The notes under the pieces: generated by a model | The model's input: only the letters and a program-made list of their open reading frames with translations | What the model was told of the DNA's origin: nothing | The model's database searches: none | In this document: positions 38,701-50,700 of the stretch, piece after piece | Layout: each line of letters begins with the position of its first letter | Numbering within the stretch: the first letter of the stretch is position 1 | Made by a program: the position numbers and the translations under genes | Source of the DNA: Syngnathus acus | Taxonomy: Eukaryota > Chordata > Actinopteri > Syngnathiformes > Syngnathidae | DNA: 64,000 nt | Reading direction: 5' to 3' | NCBI RefSeq assembly: GCF_901709675.1 | Contig: NC_051087.1 | Span: 11,175,884 to 11,239,883 of the forward strand

Positions 38701-41700
38701 TGTCTGAGCAGAGAAGTTGATATAGACAGGAATGTAGCCCCTACTTTCCTGGATACCGTTGAGGAGGCCTCGAGCTATCACAGACTGTAAAAGACACAAC
38801 CTTGTTCAGGGTTTTTACAGTTTAAGGCAAATTCAATTTGAGGCACCATAAACATGAGAAGATTCTGAAAAATGTCAAAACGGCAGTGGGTAGTACAAAA
38901 CAGAGTTGCTGCAAACTAAGCCAAATGCCCACTGGGCACAAGCAGTGCTATTAATACAAAAAGAAAATCAAAATCATAATAATGATAAACATCTATCCTT
39001 TTGAAACTGTTTTTTAGTTGTTTTATTGTTACTACTTGCCTTCCCTACTCCTGTAGAGCCAGTGAAGAGTACAGAATGGTTTACTGAAAGCAATTTCTCC
39101 ATCAGATAGCCATAACGGACAGTGTCTGTCGTGGGAACCAACATCTCAAAGAAGGCTTGTTCACTGTCGTATGAAAATAGAGGTATTATTGTCTCCCACT
39201 GGACAAATGTATTTTTGCTGAAGTTGATGAACACTTCCCATAGGGATCCGTTGGTAGGAAGCTATAAAAGACAAGTAATGAATACAATAAATGTTTTCTT
39301 TGTTACATGGACTTAAAATGTGCTATATCACATCTCTATCCTCATTCATTCAATATAGTGTACATTTTTACATGAATACTGAGTTTCAGAAATGTAGTAA
39401 TATTCCAACCTTTGCAGGCTCTGCCTTTGCTCTATCAAATAAAGCAAACTACCCTTTATTTCCGTTTACTCTAAGGCCAAGGGGCTCATCATTTCAAACA
39501 ACAATGATCTTTTTGTCTGCACCAATTTCTTTTACAATTTGTAGTATCAGAAGTACTTACATTAAACAATAAACAAGCAAACTTTACTATTCTTTCAATT
39601 GACCAAATAAAACAACAATGCAGTTGACAATCATGTGAATACATGGTGCAGTACCTTTGCACTGTTGTTGTCTTTAAATTGCTCCCTGATAAAGTTGTCA
39701 AAATCATCCCATTGAGAACTGGGCAGATTTCCTCCTACTGCCCATAAGTAGCAAAATATGAAGGTCTGACATAGTAGATCGGTCAGGCGCTTGGAATCCT
39801 GCCATTTACAAACACGCACATAATATGTTGTCAGAAGCTAATGGGATGTTACAATACAAACAATAAAACAGTTAATTTATCCATCATATTCATTCAGTCC
39901 TTGATAACAAACAAGTACCATATTTAAGTCTGGTCCGTCTTTGCCGAGCAGCAGTGCCTCCATCAGTGTACAAAGAGTGCATACTTTACTTATGTCCACT
40001 TGGCGAATTGCTTGGGTGCAATATTTCCATATAAAGTAGAGCCCATCCTCCACATAAGTCTGAAATAACTCAAGCAATGCCGTCTTCACCGGGTCTGGAA
40101 GCTTGAAGGACAGCACGATGTAAAAGTACACAGATATCCACAGTGAGGATAGAGATTTGGGGAAATTTCTAATCTTCATTTATATTGGATGGACAGATTA
40201 ACAAACTGTCCAATTGGGAAAGGGACTAGGTAAATAAAACATATAACATTTCATTTAATTTGATAAAATCAAAATCATTTGTTATCCTGGTCAAATTTCT
40301 GTTTCTCTCTTTACATGATTATGGTTGTAATCGGGACGGGACTAGATAAGCAAAAGTGCTTCAACCCGATTCCCTTATTGACAAGTCGTGTAAAACAAAA
40401 TGTGACATTAAATTGTAATAAGTGTACTTGCCAAAATAAACAAATCAAATAAAAAAAATCTCTGAGTCAGGTCGGAAAATGGATGGATGGGTTTCTCCAT
40501 TGTCTGTTGTTAATGTTAATTACAGCATCCATACATTTTTACTGCATATCTTGGGTCTGGCATCAAAAGATGAATATACAACAAGGGAGACTCTGTATAT
40601 GTGTTTGTCTCGTCTTATATTCACCTGATGATGCAATTTACCAATCTAGAAAAATGTAAATTTGCCATAAATGTTTCAGACACAATCCTACCTTGGATCC
40701 TAGACCACTGAGCCATGTCTGGACATAAGGCATCCACTTGAGTTCATCTGGGTCAATGTAGACCATGCCACAGCGACTGACTGTGGCTGGAGATGCCACA
40801 GCTAAATCCTGGACCTGAAAAATTTAATTTCAAACTGTCGAAGGTTATATGGATAGAAGAAAAATATTAAGTGGTCTATTTGTGTAGATTGTAGAAGTAT
40901 GGTTTAGCATTAGCTGTTACCTCAAATAACATGTGTATGGAAGGAGAAAGTTTGATACGTTCACTGTTAGCCAGACAGAGCATTTTGTTGTCATCCAGCA
41001 CTGTATTCATGTTCTCAATCCATAGAGCATCAACTGGTCCATCACAAATCACCCATTTATGGTCATCGTTCATGCTGTCGACTGCATCACGGACGCTCAA
41101 TGCCATTAATCCATCACGCCACTCAAGGGTCAGTGTGTTAATCTAAAGCAGATTATTATTGCTTGTTTTTCAAATAAACTGAAAATTAGTCAATGTGCCA
41201 AAATGCCATTATATCCCCAAAGTACCTCTCCATAAAGTTCTCCCATTGTGATAGATTTGGGGTTGAGAATATAGGTTTTCACAGGCTGATAGAAGGGGTT
41301 TTCTTCCCTATACTCTGAGTCATAAAGGGTATCCAGTGTGTCTGCCAAGACGGTGTAGATGGCGGTCTTTCCACCACCAGTGGGTCCAACCAACATTACG
41401 CCGTGACGCACAATCATGGTCTCATACAGTTGGATAACCTAATTTTCAAGACAAGGGGTATTAGTTTCCCATTCAAATACGTACTATCCATCCAATACTA
41501 AGAATTGAAAGAGCTTTGCCAGCTCATACATACTAATTACAACAATAAGGTTTACCACCTTTATAAACGCATTTATTTCCCTAGATGTTGAAAAAGAAAC
41601 TGCCGTGTATAATTCCCTTAGCCATGTGTACCTTGTTAATCATGGTGGCCAGCGGCTGCAGGTTTCGCTTCACGATACAATCCACAATGGTTGAGTGCAG

Positions 41701-44700
41701 TATACCATAGTCGTGCGCAGGGATGAGCACACCAGGGAACAGGTCAGACAGGATCCCACTAGACGAATTTTATACAGTAACTGAGTATAAATCACTACTA
41801 GAAAGTAGCGCTTCACTAGTTCAACATTTTGTCATGTTATAGCCTTACCCCATTTTTTTTTTCTTCTTAGATTTCACAAATGTATTAATAAGAATAAAAA
41901 AAAAAGAAATCACATCAACTAAATCATTAAATCTGAGTTGTCAGATTGAGATCCAGAAACAAGAAACCCTGCCATAGTTTGGTTTTAGCGGCTAAAACCA
42001 AACTGTCATTTAATTTCTGGATCTAGATTTGACGTGTTTTACAGCATGACTGTGCTGAACTACTGTACTGTACTACAGTAAATTCCATTGCTTAGACATA
42101 ATTTGGAAAATCACACCCGTGTCTATAAAATGTCCCACAGTTGACAGTGCAATGGTTCAGAAATATCTCTGTTGCTTTTAAATATTCTAGTGAGCACAAT
42201 GGACCTCCACAGTCCATGAATGGATTAAATTCTGAAACACCGGAACTCATCGTAGGACCGTCCAACTAAACTGAGCAATCAGGAGCAAAGTGGCCTTAAT
42301 CAGGGAGCTGAACATGAATCTGATCATCACTGTCAGGGCTCCGACATACTTCAATGAAGGAAAAACCAATCAAAAGGACAACCATCTCTGTGGCAATCCA
42401 CTAATTCAGCCTGCATTTTAGTTACAGTGGAACCCACACCATGGTAAAAGGCACATAGCAGAATTTTGAAGAAAAATTCCAGTCGTTTCTTTTTTTTTTT
42501 AAATAAGGCTGTAACAAAATGCCCTTTACCCATTACAGAGCATGAAATAGCACTGGAACGACAACTTGATACCTCCTCATTGAACTAGCACTCTTACCCA
42601 AACAGTTCTGCATCATCTGTTAGGAATTTTGGCAGGTTGGAATCCCTCAGAGCTCTAATGAGAACCACGTCTTCAATTAGGTCAGGGTTCTGTCTCTTCA
42701 GAGACCTGATGACAGATTATCAGATGATAAACATACTCGCGCAATAATCATGACTAGCTTCTGTAGCTTTCAGGGCACTGACGTTGCAATACTGATACGT
42801 GACACGACACGACACTACACTCTTATTCTACTCTCTTTGTTGTGCTAGTGATCGCCTAGGATTGGCTTCACTCTGCTATCCCTCCAATTTCGCTACATTT
42901 TAATGCAATGACAATTAAGGTTTTCTGATTTTCATTTCGTGAGAAGATCAATAAAGTTTAGTCTATTTATCACAATTGGAACAAAAGAGTAGCACAGACT
43001 TAAATGTAATAAAAATGCATGCAATCATCTGATTCTAACAATTTGGTCATCTAAAAAAACACAAGGCAATATAATGATTAAAGTGCTGGCTTATAAACGT
43101 TTGGAATTGGCCGACTAACAAGGCGACTAAATGTAGGAACATGTAAAAGACATGCAATGAATCATGTGGCATTCGCTACAGCAGTAGTAATAGTAAGTAG
43201 TAATATAGTTTTGTTCATGTAACGTGATCTACGTGATCATGCAAAGAAAAAAAAAGATGCCCACTGACCCTGCCATGACAAGAACAGATTTGACAGCTCT
43301 CATTCCAAAGTCATAATGGTCCTGCTGGGACAGCTGTTCAGAGCACAGCTTGTACATTTGGGTCATCTTCCTTGCTAGAGTCTTACTGGACTCAAAGCCT
43401 TCTGAGTATAAAATCACCTGCATGGAGAAGTGGGGTACAAACAGTGCAGAGGCCAAAATGCAGTTTACCAAAAGTTTGTAGTAAAACACATAACATGTTT
43501 TTGTATTCTACTGTAAAGTTGTCCATCAGTGGCTCAATGTTAATATCTGGCACAAACAGAAAATTACAGAAGTTACCTCCGCAATGAGTGCATAGTTCGG
43601 CACCATCATAGCTACTGGCCTAAAGAGAGATTTAAGATTATCAGGTAGCTCTGATCTTCCAGCATAGCCTGGGTTCATGGTAATAAATGCTGCACAGGTC
43701 ATCACCAGCTTGATCTCTCGTCCCTCAAATCGAAACTTTGTCATCTGAAAAGTAATGTAGTAAAGATTTTAAAATACAGTATTATTGAAATGCTACATAA
43801 CTTGTGTCATCATTTCTAAATGTTTGTGCATACCTTAGCAGCTTTGGCATTCCGTATAGTTATGAGCTGCTGCGCAATGACTGACAACACCTCAATATCG
43901 ATTCGATTGAACTCATCAAAACAGCACCAAGCACCAGACTGAGCCAGTCCACTGAAGAAACGTCCCATCATCTGATGGAGATATATACAGTTGAGTAAGA
44001 GACAGAAAAAAAATATTAATTAAGAGAATTATCATAAATTATACTTTAATTATTAATTAAATTATACTTTTGGCAGCACAGAGGAGCATGCGGTTATCAC
44101 AGCTGCTGCACAGTCAAAATGTTCTGGGTTTGAATTGCTTTCATCACTTGCTTGAACAGAATTTTTTTGGGTACTTTGCTTTCCTCCTTTTGTTGCTTTT
44201 GAAACTCTAAGTTGCCAATAGGTATGAAAGGTTGTTGATGCGTTCTGATTGGCTGCCAGCCCTTCTTGTCGTCTTGAAAAGTGTAGTGATAATGGATGAA
44301 TGGACTGTACACAGTGTTCTAAATCATCATCATGTATGATTGAAGCTGAATTTTACATTGAGTTTTTGTGGATGTTTTTATGAATTATTTATTGAGTGAG
44401 TCAACATGGCGCCGTTCAATAAACGGTAACCACAATGGCAAATACGAGACACAAAAATACGAACATCAGATATTTTTCAAGGTTTACAATATTGCATCCT
44501 TTCCCTATCCATACCTCAATGTGGGGTATATGTCAATGCCACTGACAGTTTAAAATACAAAAACGGTATATATATGCCGTTGAAAATAGTGTATGTTGAC
44601 AGAAATATCAAAAGTCTGCTTCATTGTCAATTTCTTCACATGCCAAGACACAAAGAATGAATATGAATGAATCTTAATTATTTGTGTAAAATTATTAATC

Positions 44701-47700
44701 AACAAATTGAAGCATAATCTGATGATGTTGTCCTGATAACTAGACGATTAATAAATTGTGGGGAAAAAAATACACCACAATAGTATTTTATTTCTCTGTG
44801 ATAAAATGGAGAGGCGTGAGACTTGATTGCTTTGACAACAGTGCCATCTAACAGCCTCATACAGTAAATGCATAAAGGGTGAGAGAGCAAGCATGACTCA
44901 AGAGAACTTGTTTAGTTACCCACTTGCAAAGGCACTCCAAAATCTTGTAAGTGCAAATATCCAGTGTGCAGCTCTCTTTAGATCACCACTGAATTATAAT
45001 TATGTTTAATCTTCCTGTGACTGGTACTTTTCAGACAGATGCCTCTTGGGATTTATAACTTCACAAGTTCGTTAAAACTAAACTAAGTAAATCACTCAAA
45101 TTGCTGCTAGGTGTATTGACCATTATTTGTCATTTGTTTGAATGTAGAGATTCTCCTAATTGAGCTTCCTTCTACTTTAAAATAAACTACATTTCAGAGG
45201 AAATGGTGGCTTTATATTCACTTAAAAATACTTCAGAAAGCTATCCAGATACAATTACTGTAGTCACATCGCACCTTGTAGTCGAGTCCATCAGAACAGT
45301 TGAAGACCACACACTGAATTGCCAAGGCTTTGGCCAAGTCCTTCGTAGTCTCTGTTTTCCCTGTTCCTGCAGGTCCAGCTGGAGCACCTCCTAAATCCAA
45401 CTGGAGGGCTCCCATTAGACATAAGTAGCAACGATCCTGCAGTGGCATGTTAGTTAATTTTCGATAAGTTAAGTGTAAAATGTAAAAGTCAAATGTAGTA
45501 TGTTGTTTCTTACATGATTTAACAATTTAACTAGAAGGTGTTGTGTTGGACTGTGTGTGCTCAACAGTCCAACAAATGTATTCACCCTTCACCCTAACCC
45601 TATTCCTGTGTGACTTCTGTTTTATGCATGTGAGCATTATGTCGCCCATGTTACCGTAAGTGGAGTGATGACCAGTCTTGGACAAGCTCCGAGGTATTCA
45701 TAGCCATAAATGTAAGTAGATAGGGCCATGTAGGCTATACAGTTGTCCATGTCAAGATCCCAGTGGTAACGTAATTGTCTCTGCCATTCAAAGTTATTCC
45801 CCGAGTCCACCTAAGAAAGAATTGTTCAAGTGCATGACCTCATAAATTTCATGCTACAAAAAGCTACAGGCAATAAATGAAACGTGTACTTGTGTGTGTA
45901 TGTATGCCACAGTACTCCACCTTCAGTCCGACTAATTCTGTCACAATATCACGGGCATGCACATCAACGGTGATGAGGGCGGTGACGATATTGCGATGTA
46001 AAGTAGGTAGTTTCCCTCTGACCAAAGCGGCAAGTGCATTTAACCTCTGAAAAATACACGAGCAGTCAACGCTGGACAAGTACATTTTGTAGATTATTTT
46101 AAAAAAAATAATCAGAATAAAAGTAGTTTACGTCAAAGTTGGTGAATTCAAATTGCTGCAAGGCAGCAAAGTGGTCATGATCTCCTTCCAAACAAGCTTC
46201 CATATCCCTGCACCACATCAGCTGAGAAATAGTCAACACCACCTGATGAAGCGGAATAAAAGAAACTGTTGTAAGAAATGAGTGGCAGTAAAAAATGAAA
46301 AGGACAGGATGGAGGATAAGATTGAGAAAGATGTGTGCATTGTCTTTGCCAAGGACATAAACGGATACAATTGAGAAATATTGGGCTCTGCAAATCATGC
46401 TTCACCCAAGGCAGTACTGTAAAGAATACAGCACAAAGGACTAAAGGATAGAGCAAAGTGAAAAAGCACGGAAAACAACTTTCATTATTCAGCTGGAAGA
46501 CTAAAATGTCACATTTGGAGGATTTACCAATAAGTTTTCTTGCATAAGTGTGTGAGTGTTTATACCTGGGAAGGATACCCAGACACCACCCATTCTTCCC
46601 TTGTTGTTATTTGGTAGTCGGCTATAGAAGCCTTGCTGAGCTGCCGCAGTGAGTTGAACATGGCCTCTTCCACCTTGCAAAGCCAATCTTCCACATTGCC
46701 TCTTGCTTTCAGACCTTTTGTTAAAGCCACCTACACTTGCACACCGAAGGACAATATCAACAGTTATAACAGTGATATATCAGGCCGCTCCATTTTATAC
46801 AGCACCGGAAGAAGATACAGTACTTGCCCCCTAAACCGAATAACTGGTTGGGCCACGGTCAACAGAAATAACTGAAATCAAGAATTTTCGATAGCTGATA
46901 ATGAATCTTTCACATTTCTGTGGAGATATGTTGACCCACCTTTCCTTGCAGAATTGTTTTATTTAATTCAGCAATTCTATGTCGTTTTCAAGCATGAATG
47001 GCCCCAGACCATCATACTACCACTACCTTGATATGATGCTGCTGCTTTTCTGAAATACCATGTTACATTTATGCCAGACACATCTCCCTTCTGTCAATTT
47101 TTTTTGTCCCCCCCATTCAGCCAGTTTTAAACCTGCCCATTTAAGCCTCTATGCCCAAAACAGACTGAAAAAGTTCAAGGTTTGATTGCAACTACAGCTG
47201 ACCTTCTCTCCTTCCGGGGAAACCATGTTCAAGATGTCCTTTGTATAGACCTTCTCCTGTTCTCCAGACTCCAGTGTTGCTTGACCCGTATTCGATTGTT
47301 CAGTGTCCAAGGCAAACTCAAGGTGTGTAATTGCATCAAAACATTTTCTCAAGTGAGGTTGCACTGCCTGGGGGTTTCTTGTCTGAGCCAAAATTTTAAG
47401 CAATTCATCATTGGATAAGAAGTAGAATCTGCAAAGAGAGGAAAGATTGCAAAGTAAGCAACATTCACATCAGTCATGCTGGTAAATTATACATTTAAAT
47501 CACATGACATTAAGCATAAATACTTAACATACTTGAATAATGAATTATAATGTGCTTATTTCCCAACTTTCTAACCAAAAATGAGCCTACCTTGGGAATA
47601 TAACTCTCTTGGACTCCAAGTAGTCTTCAAGACACTTTTGTATCTTGTCCAACAGAACATTATTTTCTTGAAACGTTTCCAAAAGATCTGTGTGGGATAA

Positions 47701-50700
47701 TACAAAATCTCAAGCGTGTACATCAATGTGGATTTCTTGCTGTAAATTGGAACCTCTTTTGTTAAAGTTAACCTATGGGTACCTACTAGGCTGTGTGGCC
47801 GCTTTGAGTGCATTGGGCATCTTTTTGACTTTAGCCATGATGGCCTTCCATGACTTGTCCACTTTGAGAAACATTTTGGATTCAGCAGGAAGCTGCCTCT
47901 TGATGTCCGGTGCCAAGAAAATACTTTCCAAATACAACCAGTTTCGTTGGCACGTAAGCCACTCATCCTGTGTAGGAAGAGGAGGTAAATAAATGTATGT
48001 GCTCTTATTTCACACAGACGGCAGACAAAAAACTGCTTTTTCATCTGTTTTTTTCAAAGCCTTCACCAGAGTTTGGTTGAAGCGGAGCAGCCTTATCAGG
48101 AGTTTGTCCACCCTGGCTTTGATGGGAGCAACGTAACGAGAAGTTGCTGCTGTGCCTACATTAATAATGCTGTCATCCAAGAGTACCTCAACAAGGACAA
48201 AAAAAAAAGAATGAATAAAATTGAACTTTACCACATTTTATAGAACTGATTGGGGAACGTGCACTTCATGTTTACTTGGATATCATCTGTGCCCCCCAAG
48301 ATGAAGACTTCTTTGGAGTCACCATGCTGCACAAGACTGAAAGTAGTGGTCCACCACACATCCTCCACCTAGAGTATGATCAAAATGGGCCTCATTTTTC
48401 AATGACTGATTTATCAAAATAATAATGGCTAAAAACTTTCACTAATAAACACATCTCCTCATCTACACAAATAAATTGAATCATAGATTGATTTACTCCA
48501 AAAGAATAAGGCAACAAACATCTTAGAAGAAAAAGACACTCGTGGAGTCCTATTTTACCAACCTTGTTAATAATTGTCTCTACTGATGCCTCGCCCGAAG
48601 CCTGTGCTGATGCCTAAAATTCAAAACACTTGTTTCTTCAGGCTGCATCAGTTAGGTTAAACATTGAAATACCAATAGTAAAACATCGTATACAGTTTTT
48701 ATACAGTATGGCCTGGATAGTTCAGAAATAAAGCTATCAAGTAGATTTCTGATTTACTGAATGATAAAATTATTGAGTTGAGCAACAAAGAAGAAGTTAG
48801 GGAGACCTCCATTATTTCTGTGCCATAGGAGAACACGTTGAGTTCCTCCACAACAGCCACAGTAAGCTCCACACTCAATGAACTCCCCACAACAGTTTCC
48901 AGGGACCTCCAGTGTTCTGGTTTCATACATGGGTTACGCAAATCTGTGATCATGGGCACCTGAACACATCACAGTTGTCAGGCGTATAATCAACTCACCA
49001 TTCATCAACAGGAAGTACTTCAGTTCACATTGTAATGGTATAGTTTTATGACAGTTACAGTTACCCACCCTCTGTTTCATAATTTCAACCTTCTCCTTAA
49101 GAAGTGGCACTACGTTATTACGCGGCAAGCCTTTTTCCATTTGGTTGATATACTTGTTGTATTTGTTGACTTGTGAGTTTAATTGCTCCATGTCCAGTTT
49201 CTCAAGTGTGGTCTGAAGATACAAAGACAATTAATGGAAATACAGAGAGTAGAATCTAAAGTATTCTTATAATGTTGCACATATTTTGAGAGTGTCTCAC
49301 CTGCCGCCATCTTTCTTGTAATAAGTCCCATTCCTTCATAGAGTCCCAAAGAAGCCTCTTCAGCCTAAACTCTCCTTTTAGCTCATCAAGGTCATCAAAT
49401 TTGGTCACCCGCCAACTAAATTGAAAAACAGAATTCACAGAAAAATGGCACTGACTTGGTTGGAATGGTGGTGAGTCAGGATTTAATAACACAGCATCTT
49501 GATTTCGTGACAGTCAATAAAGTAACAGTGCAGCGGCAAAGGCGCATTCTACAGCAGAATGCAGACTGGTTTTCATGAAGGCCAAATACTTGTAATGCAG
49601 AAATGAACATTTACACCAGGGGTCACCAACTTTTCTTAAACCGATGGCTACTTCAGGGGTACTGATTAAGACAAAGGGTTACCAGTTTGACACAATTTGC
49701 TCAATTTAGCTTTAACTATTAAAACAAAAGCAACACCAAGACAGAGATGAAGGGAAACCCAAGAGAAAACAACTTCAGGAAAAGTTCAAAAGCCAAATAT
49801 TTGTCAAGTAGTAAAATCAATTATTAGATTTACTTAATAAGCACATTACCTTGAATTGTTTCTGGTAAGACGTATATGTTGAAGCCTGGACTTGCAGCTC
49901 ATCAATGGAAACCTGAAGATCCTCAAGCAGAAGATGCACTTCCGAAACATCAGCAGTGATTTCAAGGATTTGTGGATCCTACACATACATCCATGATATA
50001 AGATCATCAGAGAATCCCATTCAAACTTGGCAACCAACTCAAAAATACTTTATCGCCATTATATATTTTAAGACAAACTAATTTGTCAACACACCTGCGA
50101 TTTTTCCTTGATTTTCTTGACTTTCTGGTTCAGATCTCTTATGTCTACTAGAAGAGACTTAGAAAACCTGTCCATCAATTTGATCCTGTCAAACATTGCA
50201 TCATTGATCATGTTGTGTAATGAGTTCATGTAAGGCTCCATGGAGGCAAAAACCACATCATCAGCTGTGACGGGAAGTGAGGACATATTGATCAGATTGT
50301 ACATCTGACACACGGTCTCCTGTTCCTGGTCCAGCACTTTCATCTGGCAACAAAAAGCATACAGTGTATAACAAGAGAGATATTTTCTTGTGATGCTCTT
50401 TAAGTCCATCCAAGTTAGGATATTGTACACATTAACAAATCTTACCCTTTCTGGTATATCATCAAGGAAAGTGAGGTAGCTGGCTAACTCGGTTGTATTA
50501 CTGGGACTGAGTTCGAGTTTAAATTGAGCTTCACCAGCTTCCACCATGACAGCTTTTAGCTTTCGCTTGGCCTGCTGTGTCAGTATCTCATTAATGAACT
50601 ATAAAAAGAGAGCAGAACGTTACTACTACTATTGCCCCATTCACTGACAATTAATGAATATTGCACATATGTATGGACACTGTGTGTTTATGAGCAAATT

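Larger units (their letters stand above)
36193..39798 (-). other. dnah6: dnah6 exons 40-47: AAA3
   Basis: Exons: 39655-39798, 39040-39261, 38637-38784, 38242-38399, 38017-38148, 37758-37929, 36383-36529 and 36193-36266. AAA3 is the regulatory nucleotide site that gates microtubule release. The P-loop STGVGK|S is split: GVGK ends exon 41 and the serine opens exon 42, across an intron with a GC donor. Exon 43 has Walker [12 protein letters not shown]. Exon 44 has [16 protein letters not shown]. Exon 46 has [17 protein letters not shown]. Every exon junction keeps the frame when the GC donor is used. Confidence 0.93.
42598..45436 (-). other. dnah6: dnah6 exons 30-34: AAA1, the main ATPase site
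   Basis: Exons: 45275-45436, 43834-43971, 43577-43744, 43269-43417 and 42598-42705. Exon 30 carries the catalytic P-loop [10 protein letters not shown] (about residues 1344-1353). Exon 31 carries Walker B in [11 protein letters not shown]. Exon 32 carries [19 protein letters not shown], with the sensor-I asparagine and the arginine-rich strand after it. Exon 33 has [17 protein letters not shown]. All catalytic residues expected of the primary hydrolysis site are present, so the motor should be active. Exons 30 and 31 are separated by a 1.3-kb intron with a SINE remnant. Confidence 0.95.

Noticed and set aside
48003-48066. Read-through of dnah6 exon 22 to a stop near 48010
   Set aside because: The donor CTG|gtgaag at 48066 joins in phase to exon 23 ([16 protein letters not shown]), which is clearly dynein.
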